Below are positions 25,027-34,760 of a stretch of DNA of 64,000 bases, piece after piece; the stretch's first letter is position 1, and every line of letters begins with the position of its first letter. Source of the DNA: Prevotella sp. (lineage in GTDB: Bacteria > Bacteroidota > Bacteroidia > Bacteroidales > Bacteroidaceae); contig JAILHK010000028.1 of NCBI GenBank assembly GCA_024695815.1, positions 28,612-92,611 on the forward strand, read 5' to 3'. The notes beneath the pieces were generated by a model. It was not told where the DNA came from, made no database searches, and worked only from the letters and a program-made list of their open reading frames with translations. Made by a program: the position numbers and the translations under genes.

Positions 25027-26354
25027 AGAGAATTGTAGTATTGGGTGCAGGCGAAAGTGGCGCAGGAGCTGCTGTGCTGGCAAAGAAAGAGGGTTTTGAC
25101 GTGTTCGTTTCAGACATGTCGCGCATCGGTGACCGCTATAAGAAGATGCTCGACGACCACCAGATTGTGTGGGAAGAGGGACAGCACACCGAGGAGAAAA
25201 TTCTGAATGCCGATGAGATTATCAAGAGCCCAGGTATTCCTGAGACGGCACCCATGGTGAAGAAGGCGATGGAACGCCAGATTCCCATCATCAGTGAGAT
25301 TGAGTTTGCTGGTAGATATACGAATTCAAAGATGATATGCATCACGGGGTCTAACGGTAAGACCACCACGACCTCTCTGATATACCATATTTTTAAAGAG
25401 GCGGGTTATGATGTGGGCCTGGCGGGAAACATCGGTAACTCGCTGGCATTGCAGGTGGCTGAGGATCCTCATGCTTACTATGTCATTGAGCTGTCTTCGT
25501 TTCAGTTGGACAACATGTATGACTTCCGTGCAAACATCGCCATCCTGCTGAATATCACACCTGACCATCTGGACCGCTATAATTTCGAAATGCAGAACTA
25601 TGTGGATGCTAAGATGCGCATTCTGCAGAACCAGACGGCCGAGGATGCTTTCATCTATTGGAACGATGACCCCATCATCAGTCGTGAGCTGAAGAAATAT
25701 GATATCAAGGCTATCCAGTATCCTTTCTCTGAACTGAAGGAGAAGGGTAGCATCGGTTATATTGAAGAGGGTAAGTATGTGCTGGAGAAGCCCATGCCTT
25801 TCAACATGGAACAGGAACAGCTGAGCCTGACAGGTCGTCATAACATCTATAACTCGCTGGCTGCCGGTCTGGCTGGTGATATTGCCGGTATCAAGAAAGA
25901 GGTGATCCGCAAGTCGCTGAGCGAGTTCCCCGGTGTGGAACACCGACTGGAGAAAGTGGCTACCGTTCGTGGCGTGAAGTATGTGAACGACTCGAAAGCA
26001 ACGAATGTGGATGCTTGCTGGTATGCCCTTGACTCGATGAAGACCAAGGTGGTGCTGATTCTGGGTGGTAAGGACAAGGGTAATGACTATGACCCCATCA
26101 AGCCACTGGTGAAGGAGAAATGTTCGGCGCTGATCTATCTGGGTGCCGACAACCAGAAGTTGCACGACAACTTCGACAGCCTGGGCATCCCCGTGCGTGA
26201 TACACACTCCATGAAAGACTGCGTGGCTGCCTGCTACGAGCTGGCAAAGACTGGCGAGACTGTGTTGCTGTCGCCCTGTTGCGCATCGTTCGACCTCTTT
26301 AAGAATATGGAGGACCGTGGAGAACAGTTCAAAGAACTGGTTAGAAGTCTATAA
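25023..26354 (+). CDS. murD: UDP-MurNAc-L-alanine : D-glutamate ligase
   Basis: Adds D-Glu to UDP-MurNAc-Ala in the cytosol. 443 aa. N-terminal Rossmann motif VVLGAGESGAGAA, ATP loop ITGSNGKTTTTS (about 107-118), HRLEKVATVRGVKYVNDSKATN split across the C-terminal domain start, and LGGKDKG. Overlaps mraY by 4 bases; ftsW follows after 9. Confidence 0.97.
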   Translation: MKRIVVLGAGESGAGAAVLAKKEGFDVFVSDMSRIGDRYKKMLDDHQIVWEEGQHTEEKILNADEIIKSPGIPETAPMVKKAMERQIPIISEIEFAGRYTNSKMICITGSNGKTTTTSLIYHIFKEAGYDVGLAGNIGNSLALQVAEDPHAYYVIELSSFQLDNMYDFRANIAILLNITPDHLDRYNFEMQNYVDAKMRILQNQTAEDAFIYWNDDPIISRELKKYDIKAIQYPFSELKEKGSIGYIEEGKYVLEKPMPFNMEQEQLSLTGRHNIYNSLAAGLAGDIAGIKKEVIRKSLSEFPGVEHRLEKVATVRGVKYVNDSKATNVDACWYALDSMKTKVVLILGGKDKGNDYDPIKPLVKEKCSALIYLGADNQKLHDNFDSLGIPVRDTHSMKDCVAACYELAKTGETVLLSPCCASFDLFKNMEDRGEQFKELVRSL

Positions 26355-26363
26355 TCATAAGGA

Positions 26364-27680
26364 ATGGAGAAGAAGATAGGAAATCTGTTTAAAGGTGACA
26401 AAGGGATATGGACGGTGTTCCTGTTCCTCTGCATCATCAGTATCGTCGAGGTCTTTTCGGCTTCGAGCACGCTGACGTATCATTCGCAGAGCTATCTGGG
26501 ACCTATATTAGGTCACGTCAGCAAGATCGTGATAGGACTGATGGTGACTATCGTTATTCTGAACATTCCTTGTCGTTATTTCAAGCTGATCACACCCGTG
26601 CTTCTGCTGGTGACCTATGCCACGCTGATATGGGTGCTGTTTGGCGGACAGAGTATCAATGGTGCCAACCGTGTGATACCCTTGCCGGGCTTTACCTTCC
26701 AACCATCTGAGATAGCTAAGGGCACTTTGGTGCTGGCCACAGCCCAAGTGCTGAGTGCCATGCAGAAGCCCGATGGCTCGGGCGCAGACCCGCTGGCCAT
26801 GAAGTATGTGCTGATTATGTCGGTGCCTGCCGTTGCCCTGATTGGTATTGAGAACCTGTCAACGGCGGTGCTGCTCTTTTTGGTTGTCTATCTGATGATG
26901 TTCATAGCCCGCGTGCCCATGATTCAAATGGGTAAGCTGACGGGGGTGTTGCTGCTCATCGTAGCAGGCTTCCTGGTACTGGTGTTCTCTCTGTCGAAGC
27001 TCGACCGTGAGGGTAAGGAACTGGAGGCTGCGCAGAAGGCGGGCAACCTGGAACTGGTCAAGAAGGAGAAGGCAAAGGAGAAAAAGTCTGGTTGGGACAG
27101 GTTGACACACCGCTTCTGGACCTGGAAGAACCGTATTGCAGGCGAGGACGAGAACAAGGACGTGCCGGCTGTGGAGTATAAGGTGACGGACAAGAACTAT
27201 CAGGTGACACACTCGAACCTGGCCATCGCCTCTTCGAACGTCGTTGGTAAGGGACCGGGCAACTCGGAGGAACGCGACTATCTGCCGCAGGCTTATTCCG
27301 ACTTTATCTTTGCCATCATCGTCGAAGAGATGGGCATCGGAGGTGCCATCGGTGTGGTGTTCCTTTACGTGATATTGCTGTTTAGGGCAGCACGAATAGC
27401 AAGTCGTTGCGAGAACAACTTCCCGGCTTTCCTCATCATGGGACTGACCATGCTGTTGGTGTTCCAAGCGGCCATCAATATGTGTGTGGCGGTGGACTTC
27501 GGTATTGTCACCGGTCAGCCGTTGCCTTTGGTGTCGCGTGGCGGTACATCGACCATCATCAACTGCGCCTATATCGGTGCCATCCTAAGCGTGAGCCGTT
27601 CGGCCAAACGTCGTGAGGAGGGCGGAAAGCGTAATAATAAGAATCAATTGAAAATAAATAGCGAATTGGAAGAATCATGA
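26364..27680 (+). CDS. ftsW: SEDS peptidoglycan glycosyltransferase FtsW
   Basis: Polymerises septal glycan strands with FtsI. 438 aa, about ten membrane spans; SEDS signatures GANRVIPLPGFTFQPSE (about 94-110) and GQPLPLVSRGGTS (about 381-393). Between spans about 7 and 8 (residues 212-315) there is a long hydrophilic insertion, rich in K and E and containing WDRLTHRFWTWKNRI, larger than in proteobacterial FtsW. Stop overlaps murG (ATGA). Confidence 0.95.
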   Translation: MEKKIGNLFKGDKGIWTVFLFLCIISIVEVFSASSTLTYHSQSYLGPILGHVSKIVIGLMVTIVILNIPCRYFKLITPVLLLVTYATLIWVLFGGQSINGANRVIPLPGFTFQPSEIAKGTLVLATAQVLSAMQKPDGSGADPLAMKYVLIMSVPAVALIGIENLSTAVLLFLVVYLMMFIARVPMIQMGKLTGVLLLIVAGFLVLVFSLSKLDREGKELEAAQKAGNLELVKKEKAKEKKSGWDRLTHRFWTWKNRIAGEDENKDVPAVEYKVTDKNYQVTHSNLAIASSNVVGKGPGNSEERDYLPQAYSDFIFAIIVEEMGIGGAIGVVFLYVILLFRAARIASRCENNFPAFLIMGLTMLLVFQAAINMCVAVDFGIVTGQPLPLVSRGGTSTIINCAYIGAILSVSRSAKRREEGGKRNNKNQLKINSELEES

Positions 27681-28786
27681 AACAGCCAAGAATCATCATC
27701 AGTGGAGGTGGAACAGGTGGACATATATTTCCCGCTGTCTCAATTGCTAATGCTATTCGTGAACTTTGTCCTGACGCTCAGATATTGTTTGTCGGTGCAC
27801 AGGGAAGAATGGAAATGCAGCGCGTGCCACAGGCTGGCTACGAGATAAAAGGTCTGCCCATCATGGGCTTCGACCGTAAACACTTACTCAAGAACATCAA
27901 GGTGCTCTACCATGTATGGAAGAGTCAGCGCATGGCCAAAGCCATCATCCGTGACTTCCAGCCGCAGGTGGCTGTGGGTGTGGGTGGCTATGCCAGCGGT
28001 CCTACGTTGAACAAGGCTGCTTCGATGGGCATTCCTTGTCTGATACAGGAACAGAACAGCTATGCTGGTGTCACCAATAAGTTGTTAGCCAAGAAGGCCT
28101 CGAAGATTTGTGTGGCCTATGAGGGCATGGAGCGTTTCTTCCCCGCAGAGAAGATCATGATGACGGGTAACCCCGTGCGCCAGGCTTTGCTCGAGTCGAA
28201 GGTGACACGTGACGAGGCTCTGAAGTCTTTCGGACTGAGTCAGGAGAAGAAGACCGTGCTGCTGGTGGGCGGTAGTCTGGGCGCTCGCACCATCAACGAG
28301 AGTGTGTTGCAGCATCTGGATGAAATCGCAAAGTCTGGGGTGCAGTTCATCTGGCAGACGGGAAAATACTACAGCGCACAGATTGCCGAGACACTGAAAG
28401 AGAAGGGACAACCCGAGAACCTGCGTGTCATGGACTTTATCAGTGATATGGCGGCTGCCTATAAAGCTGCCGACCTGGTCATCAGTCGTGCAGGCGCCAG
28501 CTCTATATCGGAATTCTGCCTGATAGGTAAGGCGGTCATTCTGGTGCCCAGTCCGAATGTGGCTGAAGACCACCAGACGAAAAATGCGATGGCGCTGGTG
28601 AACCGTGGCGCTGCCTTGTTTGTGAAAGATGCCGAGGCACAGGAGAAACTGATTCCTTTAGCTATTAAGACCGTCGCAGACGATGCCTGTCTGAAGAGCT
28701 TGAGCGAGAATGTGCTGAAGTTGGCATTGCCTAACTCGGCTGAGATTATCGCTAAAGAGGTACTGAAGTTAGCAAAAGAAAAATAA
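27677..28786 (+). CDS. murG: UDP-GlcNAc : lipid I GlcNAc transferase
   Basis: Converts lipid I to lipid II at the inner membrane. 369 aa, GT28 fold: N-terminal ISGGGTGGHIFPA (about 6-18), the linker VGVGGYASGP, and the C-terminal donor site with SRAGASSISEF and AEDHQTKNA. Typical length and place in the dcw cluster. Confidence 0.97.
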   Translation: MKQPRIIISGGGTGGHIFPAVSIANAIRELCPDAQILFVGAQGRMEMQRVPQAGYEIKGLPIMGFDRKHLLKNIKVLYHVWKSQRMAKAIIRDFQPQVAVGVGGYASGPTLNKAASMGIPCLIQEQNSYAGVTNKLLAKKASKICVAYEGMERFFPAEKIMMTGNPVRQALLESKVTRDEALKSFGLSQEKKTVLLVGGSLGARTINESVLQHLDEIAKSGVQFIWQTGKYYSAQIAETLKEKGQPENLRVMDFISDMAAAYKAADLVISRAGASSISEFCLIGKAVILVPSPNVAEDHQTKNAMALVNRGAALFVKDAEAQEKLIPLAIKTVADDACLKSLSENVLKLALPNSAEIIAKEVLKLAKEK

Positions 28787-28793
28787 TCAAATC

Positions 28794-30170
28794 ATGGAAG
28801 CAAAAGATATAAAAGCTGTCTATTTCGTGGGTGCCGGTGGCATTGGTATGAGTGCTATCGTGCGCTATTTCATTCATCGTGGCCTGGTGGTTGCCGGCTA
28901 CGATAAGACACCATCGGATCTGACGAAGCAGTTGGAGAAAGAGGGCGCTATGATTCACTATGAGGAGAACGTAGATGCTATCCCAGCTGCATGTAAGGAC
29001 CGTGAGCATTGTCTGGTGGTGTACACCCCTGCTATTCCTGCAGAACACAAGGAGCTGGTCTATTTCCAGACCAATGGTTTCGAGGTGCAGAAGCGTGCAC
29101 AGGTGTTGGGCACGCTGACCCGCCAGATGAAGGGACTCTGTGTGGCAGGTACACATGGAAAGACCACTACTTCGAGCATGTGTGCTCATATCATGCATCA
29201 GAGCAGCCAGGACTGTAATGCGTTTCTGGGTGGTATCACGAAGAACTACGGCACTAACTATATTGTCAGCGATTCGGAGTATGTGGTGATAGAGGCTGAC
29301 GAGTTTGACCGTTCGTTCCACTGGCTGTCGCCTTGGATGACGGTAATCACTGCCACCGACCCTGACCATCTTGATATCTACGGCACCAAGGAGGCTTACT
29401 TGGAGAGCTTCCGTCACTATACGGAACTGATCCAGCCTGGTGGTGCGCTGATTATACATCGTGACCTGGAGATGAAAGAACATCTGCAGGATGGCGTGAA
29501 GCGCTATGACTACGCCTTGAACGAGGGCGATTTCCATGCAGAGAATATTCGAATAGAGAATGGCGAGATCACGTTCGACTTCATCTCTCCTATCGAGTCG
29601 GTGAAGGATGTGCAGCTGGGACATCCTATTCCCATCAACGTGGAGAATGGCGTGGCTGCCATGGCCATGGCTCAGTTGGCTGGTTGTACGGCCGAGGAAC
29701 TGCGCCAGGGTATGAAGACCTATGGAGGTGTGGATCGTCGTTTCGACTTTAAGATTAAGACCGATAAACTGGTGTTCCTTTCCGACTATGCACATCATCC
29801 GAAGGAGATATACCAGAGCGCACGCAGTATTCGTCAGCTCTATCAGGGTCGTCATATCACGGCTATCTTCCAGCCGCACCTCTACACGCGAACCCGTGAC
29901 TTCTATCAGGACTTCGCTGAGGCGCTGAGTCAGTTGGACGAGGTCATCCTAACGGAGATATATCCAGCTCGTGAGTTGCCTATCGAGGGCGTCAGCTCGC
30001 AGTTGATTTATGACCGTCTGGCTCCTGGTGTCGAGAAGCATCTGGTGAACAAGTCGGATGTGCTTCCAATGATCAAGAGTCGTGATTTCGATGTATTGAT
30101 TATCCTTGGCGCCGGCGACTTAGATGCACAGGTGCCTGAGATCACAGAGATACTTAAAGAAAGATTGTAA
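28794..30170 (+). CDS. murC: UDP-MurNAc : L-alanine ligase
   Basis: First amino-acid addition of the precursor stem. 458 aa. GAGGIGMSAI (about 12-21), ATP loop AGTHGKTTTSSM (about 118-129), DEFDRSFHWL and the HHPKEI block of the C-terminal domain. Seven bases after murG. Confidence 0.97.
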   Translation: MEAKDIKAVYFVGAGGIGMSAIVRYFIHRGLVVAGYDKTPSDLTKQLEKEGAMIHYEENVDAIPAACKDREHCLVVYTPAIPAEHKELVYFQTNGFEVQKRAQVLGTLTRQMKGLCVAGTHGKTTTSSMCAHIMHQSSQDCNAFLGGITKNYGTNYIVSDSEYVVIEADEFDRSFHWLSPWMTVITATDPDHLDIYGTKEAYLESFRHYTELIQPGGALIIHRDLEMKEHLQDGVKRYDYALNEGDFHAENIRIENGEITFDFISPIESVKDVQLGHPIPINVENGVAAMAMAQLAGCTAEELRQGMKTYGGVDRRFDFKIKTDKLVFLSDYAHHPKEIYQSARSIRQLYQGRHITAIFQPHLYTRTRDFYQDFAEALSQLDEVILTEIYPARELPIEGVSSQLIYDRLAPGVEKHLVNKSDVLPMIKSRDFDVLIILGAGDLDAQVPEITEILKERL

Positions 30171-30177
30171 TACACGT

Positions 30178-30909
30178 ATGAAGAAAGTCGTCATCATCCT
30201 TCTCAGTCTTTTGATTGCGGTCTATCTGGTATTCGTTTTCGCCATGAAAAGGAATCCGGAGGGCCCCGACACTATGTGCAAGGGCGTGAAGATTGAGATT
30301 GCCCAGGAAGGAGACGGTGGTTTCCTGACCGTTGATGATGTGAGAAACATACTGACGGTTGACCAGTTGAACCCGCAGGGACGGATGATGAGCGAGGTGA
30401 ACGCCCGAATGATTGAGGAGAAATTGGCATCAAAAGATCTTGTGGAGAGCGCGGAATGCTATAAGGCGCAAGATGGAATGGTGCATGTCATCATCAAACA
30501 GCGCATCCCCGTCATCAGGGTGATGAGCGAAAATGGAGATGATTATTTCCTCGACAGCAGTGGTAAGCGCATGCCTCGCACCGACTATTCGTGCAATCTG
30601 CTGATTGCTACAGGGCATATCAGTATGAAATATGGCGAGAAGGTACTGGGGCCGGTGGCTAATATCCTGCGTAAAGATGAGTTCTGGAACGACCAGATTG
30701 TGCAGCTGAACGTGTTGGGTGATGGTACCATAGAAATGGTTCCGCGTGTGGGCGACCATATTATATATATAGGAAAGCCTGAAAATCTCCGTGCAAAGTT
30801 AGACAGACTGTGGAAGTTCTATGTCTATGGTTTGAACCAGGCCGGATGGAATAGGTACTCGCGCATCAATGTGGAGTTTGATAATCAGATTATATGTAAG
30901 CGAAAATAA
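30178..30909 (+). CDS. ftsQ: Cell-division protein FtsQ (DivIB-like)
   Basis: 243 aa bitopic membrane protein: span at about 4-22 (VVIILLSLLIAVYLVFVF), a POTRA-like domain (about 38-115, GGFLTVDDVRNIL) and a beta domain to the end. Bridges FtsL and other divisome proteins in the periplasm. The frame opens at 30124 inside murC; ATG 30178 (MKKVVII) is 7 bases after the murC stop and starts the membrane signal, so it is chosen. Divergent in sequence, so the assignment rests also on its place before ftsA. Confidence 0.9.
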   Translation: MKKVVIILLSLLIAVYLVFVFAMKRNPEGPDTMCKGVKIEIAQEGDGGFLTVDDVRNILTVDQLNPQGRMMSEVNARMIEEKLASKDLVESAECYKAQDGMVHVIIKQRIPVIRVMSENGDDYFLDSSGKRMPRTDYSCNLLIATGHISMKYGEKVLGPVANILRKDEFWNDQIVQLNVLGDGTIEMVPRVGDHIIYIGKPENLRAKLDRLWKFYVYGLNQAGWNRYSRINVEFDNQIICKRK

Positions 30910-30924
30910 AACAGATAAAACAGT

Positions 30925-32379
30925 ATGGCAGAAATTAAAGAATTTATTATTGCAATAGAGCTCGGCTCATCGAAGGTGACGGGCATTGCAGGACAAAAGA
31001 AACCTGACGGCAGCATCAGTGTGCTGGCAATGGTGAGCGAAGACTCGGCTGCGTTCATTCGCAAGGGTGTTGTTTACAACATCGACAAGACGGCGCAATG
31101 TCTGACAAGCATTGTCAAGAAGCTGGAAGGTCAGTTGAAGACACGTATCACACGGGTCTTCGTGGGTGTTGGCGGTCAGTCTATTCGCAGCGTGCGCAAT
31201 ACGGTGTCGAAAGACCTGCCAGAAGATGGCATCATCACACAGGAGATGGTGGTTGAACTGATGGATGCGAACCGTGCAATGGATTATCCTGATCAGAAGA
31301 TTCTGGATGTGGCAGAACAGGAGTATCGCGTTGACTCTCAGTTGCAGATGGATCCTGTGGGTATCCGTGCTGCACATCTGGAGGGTAACTTCTTGAATAT
31401 TCTTGATCGTAAGGCATTCTTCCAGAACCTGAACAAGTGTTTCGAGTCTGCTCAGATTAATGTGGCAGAGATGTTCCTGGCTCCTTTGGCGCTTGCTAAT
31501 GCTGTATTGACAGAGGCTGAGAAGCGTTCGGGATGTGCGTTGGTGGATATTGGTGCCGATACGACGACGGTATCTGTGTTCTGGAAAAATGTGCTTCGCC
31601 ATCTGGCTGTTATTCCTTTGGGCTCAAATAATGTTACCAAAGATATTACTTCGCTGCAGATGGAAGACAGTGAGGCTGAGCAGATGAAGTTGAAATATGC
31701 TTCGGCATATACGGATAACGGCGATATTGACCCAACGTTGAAATACTCTATCAGCGCAGACAGACAGGTGGAGAGCCGCCAGTTCATTGAGCTCGTTGAA
31801 GGACGTATGGAGGAGATTATCGAGAACGTGCGTTATCAGATTCCTCCAGAATACTACGATAAGCTGTTGGGTGGTATCATCCTGACGGGTGGTGGCGCTA
31901 ACATGAAAAATATAGAGCATGCCTTCACGATGTACACTCACATTGAAAAGGTGCGTGTGGCTAAGTTCGTGACCATGACTATCAACTCGTCTATCGAGGC
32001 TATCAAGGTTCACAATGGCATGTATAATACGCTGCTGGGACTTTTGGCTAAGGGCGACATGAACTGTGCTGGCAACTTTATTGATCCTAATGGCGATCTT
32101 TTCGATGGACAGAATGCACCTGCACCACAACCTACAGGTCTTGACCGTCGTCCTCGTCAGCCTCATGAGGTTGAGTCTGGCGTGATCCGTTCTTCTCAGG
32201 AAGAAGCGCTCGCAGAAAAGGAACGTCTCAAAAAAGAAGAGGAAGAGGAACGTGCTGCTCAGCTTGAACGTGATAAACTAGAGGAGGAAGAGCGCAGAAA
32301 ACGTAAGGAGAACAGTGCGCTGAATAAGTTCGGTAAGAAACTGAATCGTTTCTTCCAGAAGTTAACCGAAGATGAATAA
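30925..32379 (+). CDS. ftsA: Cell-division actin homologue FtsA
   Basis: 484 aa. Actin/HSP70 ATPase: IAIELGSSKVTGIAG (about 9-23), LVDIGADTTTV (about 206-216) and ILTGGGANMKN (about 315-325). Tethers FtsZ to the membrane. After residue 400 comes a long linker rich in P, R, E and K (EEALAEKERLKKEEEEE), then a basic amphipathic end (LNKFGKKLNRFFQKL) fitting a membrane-targeting helix. The charged linker is longer than in E. coli FtsA. Confidence 0.97.
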   Translation: MAEIKEFIIAIELGSSKVTGIAGQKKPDGSISVLAMVSEDSAAFIRKGVVYNIDKTAQCLTSIVKKLEGQLKTRITRVFVGVGGQSIRSVRNTVSKDLPEDGIITQEMVVELMDANRAMDYPDQKILDVAEQEYRVDSQLQMDPVGIRAAHLEGNFLNILDRKAFFQNLNKCFESAQINVAEMFLAPLALANAVLTEAEKRSGCALVDIGADTTTVSVFWKNVLRHLAVIPLGSNNVTKDITSLQMEDSEAEQMKLKYASAYTDNGDIDPTLKYSISADRQVESRQFIELVEGRMEEIIENVRYQIPPEYYDKLLGGIILTGGGANMKNIEHAFTMYTHIEKVRVAKFVTMTINSSIEAIKVHNGMYNTLLGLLAKGDMNCAGNFIDPNGDLFDGQNAPAPQPTGLDRRPRQPHEVESGVIRSSQEEALAEKERLKKEEEEERAAQLERDKLEEEERRKRKENSALNKFGKKLNRFFQKLTEDE

Positions 32380-32399
32380 CCTCAAAAAACGTAGAAACC

Positions 32400-33725
32400 A
32401 TGTTAGAATTCAATAAATCAAACGATATACTCGACTTCGGAATCCCCGAAGAGCGTCATAGCATTATTAAAGTCATCGGCGTAGGCGGTGGCGGTGGTAA
32501 CGCGGTAAATCATATGTATAGGGAAGGCATTCACGATGTGACATTCGTAGTATGCAACACCGATAATCAGGCTCTTAATGACTCGCCTGTACCTGTTAAG
32601 TTGCAGTTGGGTAGCGAGGGTCTTGGTGCGGGCAACCGTCCTGCTAAGGCTCGTGCTGCTGCCGAGGAGAGCATTGAACAGATTCGTAAGATGCTGAGCG
32701 ATGGCACTCGTATGACCTTTATCACCGCTGGTATGGGTGGTGGTACCGGTACTGGTGCAGCACCTGTCATTGCTCGTGTGTCAAAGGAGATGGGTATCCT
32801 GACCGTGGGTATTGTGACCATTCCTTTCCGCTTTGAAGGTAATAAGAAGATTGACCAGGCACTTGATGGCGTGGAAGAGATGCATAAGCACGTTGATGCG
32901 CTTCTGGTTATCAACAACGAGCGCTTGCGCGAGATCTATCCTGACCTGTCGTTCCTCGATGCCTTCGGAAAGGCCGACGATACGTTGTCGGTTGCTGCTA
33001 AGTCTATTGCCGAGATTATCACCCTGCATGGCACTATGAACCTGGACTTCAACGATGTGAAGACGGTACTGCAGGATGGTGGCGTGGCTATCATGTCAAC
33101 GGGTTACGGCGAAGGCGAGGACCGCGTAAAGAAAGCTATCGAGGATGCTCTTAACTCACCGCTGCTTAACGACAACGATATCTTCAACTCTAAGAAGATT
33201 CTGCTCAATATCTCGTTCAGTCACCAGAAGGACTCAAAGGACAACTTCATGATGGAGGAGATGAACTATGTGCATGAGTTTATGGACAAGTTCGGCGACT
33301 TCGAAATCAAGTGGGGTGTGGCTATCGATCCCGATCTGGGCAAGAAGGTGAAGGTTACCATTCTGGCTACTGGTTTCGGTGTGCAGAATGTGGATGGCAT
33401 GGAGGAGCGTATGCTGAAACAGCAGACGCGCGAAGAGGCCAACCGTATTGCTGAAGAGCAGGAGGCTGCCGCCAAGCGTGAGGAGCGTCGTGGACACTAC
33501 TATAGCGAAAGCGACAATCAGAAGATTCACAAGCGTCGTCCAAATATTTATATCTTTGGTCCCGAGGATCTCGACAATGATGATATCATCTCGGCTGTAG
33601 AGTCGATACCTACTTATAAACGTACACGCGAAGTGCTGGCCAGTATTGGCAATCCGGCACCTGCGCAAACACCCGAAACGTCCAATCAGGTTGACTATCA
33701 ACAGGGCGTCATCAGTTTTGTTTAA
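32400..33725 (+). CDS. ftsZ: Cell-division GTPase FtsZ
   Basis: Tubulin homologue forming the Z-ring; 441 aa. GTP-binding signature GGGTGTGAAPV (about 116-126), N-terminal IGVGGGGGNAVNHM, T7 loop NLDFNDVKTVL. A linker (about 330-400) leads to a C-terminal stretch with ESIPTYKRT, probably the FtsA-binding peptide region, and the end QGVISFV. Last gene of the dcw cluster, followed by a hairpin terminator and the 22-bp repeat array. Confidence 0.98.
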   Translation: MLEFNKSNDILDFGIPEERHSIIKVIGVGGGGGNAVNHMYREGIHDVTFVVCNTDNQALNDSPVPVKLQLGSEGLGAGNRPAKARAAAEESIEQIRKMLSDGTRMTFITAGMGGGTGTGAAPVIARVSKEMGILTVGIVTIPFRFEGNKKIDQALDGVEEMHKHVDALLVINNERLREIYPDLSFLDAFGKADDTLSVAAKSIAEIITLHGTMNLDFNDVKTVLQDGGVAIMSTGYGEGEDRVKKAIEDALNSPLLNDNDIFNSKKILLNISFSHQKDSKDNFMMEEMNYVHEFMDKFGDFEIKWGVAIDPDLGKKVKVTILATGFGVQNVDGMEERMLKQQTREEANRIAEEQEAAAKREERRGHYYSESDNQKIHKRRPNIYIFGPEDLDNDDIISAVESIPTYKRTREVLASIGNPAPAQTPETSNQVDYQQGVISFV

Positions 33726-33750
33726 GCCGTAGTGCTGTTTTATTTCGCGT

Positions 33751-33792
33751 CCAGGCTGCTGAGCAACTGCTTAGTGGCCTGGCTTTTTTTTG
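33751..33792 (+). terminator. Intrinsic terminator after ftsZ
   Basis: CCAGGC pairs with GCCTGG, with further partial pairing of GCTGAGCA with TGCTTAG inside, followed by eight T. Confidence 0.85.
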
Positions 33793-33902
33793 TTTGCTGC
33801 AAGGAATGTGGGACTTTGCCGTAAGGAAAGTGGGGGGATGCCGTAAGGAAAGTGACGCTTTGCCGTAACGGATGTGGGGCTTTGCCGTAACGAAAGTGGG
33901 GG
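33793..33902. repeat. Five direct 22-bp tandem units between ftsZ and recO
   Basis: Units start at 33793, 33815, 33837, 33859 and 33881, each exactly 22 bp. Consensus core TTTGCCGTAASGRAAGTGG plus two or three G/C; the first unit is the most diverged (TTTGCTGCAAGGAATGTGG). It begins right after the ftsZ terminator T-tract and ends 27 bp before the recO stop. Units share the AAAGTGG string with the flanking units of the CTAG arrays, but otherwise differ. Confidence 0.92.
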
Positions 33903-33929
33903 GCAAAAAGCGAAGGTGTGGCATTCTCC

Positions 33930-34655
33930 TTATTTAAAGAGCTCGCGAAGTATCGGAAGACAGCGAAGTTCTGGGAATGCTGGCAGGTGAATGCGGTAAT
34001 AGACAAGCAGATAGTCAAGCAGTTGGTTGCGCTCCTCGTGCGACATCTGGAACAGATGCATCGTGCCCAGGTCCATACGCATCATTGTACGAATCAGACG
34101 GGCTTCCTGCGGTAGCAGGATGTCGCGATGTACAGGGGGCTGTTTGCAGAATACTGCAGCACGAAGGTCGAAGAAGTCGCCGTCGTTATAGTCGCTGATG
34201 TTAGGATAGAAACCCAGAAAGCGCGAAAGGTGCATCAGGAATACCAGGTGGAAATTGGCGTAGTCCTTCTGACAACTGTCCAGCCATTCGATGCCCGAAC
34301 GAATATAGTCGAACAGTGGCTCGTTCTGTTGCTCGTCTCGCAATGCATACGACAAAAACTCACTGGTGAACAGGCTGATGGCCATCTTAGACGGGTCTCC
34401 GTGCAGCGAGGGTAGGGGCGTCAGGAAGTTCACCTCCTTTAACTTTTGCAATTGTTCGTTGGGGCGAATCTCGCCTTCGATGTTTAGCAGTGACAAAGGC
34501 TGAAAGTGCTGCTTCTTGATTTTTCCATGGGCCGTTTTGGGCAGTCGCACGAAGAACGACATTCGCCCTGCTTGGCGCGTAAACATATCAACGATAAGTT
34601 TCTGGTCGCCATACCTAACTGTATGAAGCACAATAGCCTGCGTTTTTGTAAACAT
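33930..34655 (-). CDS. recO: DNA repair protein RecO
   Basis: Helps load RecA on SSB-coated DNA in the RecFOR pathway. 241 aa: N-terminal OB fold (TKTQAIVLHTVRYGDQKLIVDMFTR, split around residues 3-27) and a helical C-terminal domain. No zinc cysteines are seen in the C-terminal part, as in many RecO. The frame extends upstream to 34721, but the -7 box at 34661-34668 lies in between; ATG 34655 (MFTKTQAI) fits the family start and makes the mRNA leaderless. Confidence 0.92.
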   Translation of the reverse strand: MFTKTQAIVLHTVRYGDQKLIVDMFTRQAGRMSFFVRLPKTAHGKIKKQHFQPLSLLNIEGEIRPNEQLQKLKEVNFLTPLPSLHGDPSKMAISLFTSEFLSYALRDEQQNEPLFDYIRSGIEWLDSCQKDYANFHLVFLMHLSRFLGFYPNISDYNDGDFFDLRAAVFCKQPPVHRDILLPQEARLIRTMMRMDLGTMHLFQMSHEERNQLLDYLLVYYRIHLPAFPELRCLPILRELFK

Positions 34656-34660
34656 TGGGG

Positions 34661-34668
34661 CAAAATTA
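34661..34668 (-). promoter_or_regulatory. -7 box (TAATTTTG) of recO
   Basis: Perfect TAnnTTTG on the minus strand, 5 bases before the recO ATG. Confidence 0.65.
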
Positions 34669-34708
34669 GAAAAAAAACGGCAGAAAAATGCATTTTTATT
34701 GAAGAAAA

Positions 34709-34740
34709 TTTGGTGGAACAAGAAAAAAGTAGTAATTTTG
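34709..34740 (+). promoter_or_regulatory. Promoter (TTTG - 20 bp - TAATTTTG) of tRNA-Glu
   Basis: TTTG at 34709-34712 and TAATTTTG at 34733-34740, exact consensus spacing. Divergent from recO and 20 bp before the tRNA. Confidence 0.8.
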
Positions 34741-34760
34741 CACCCGCTTAAAAGGCGTCT

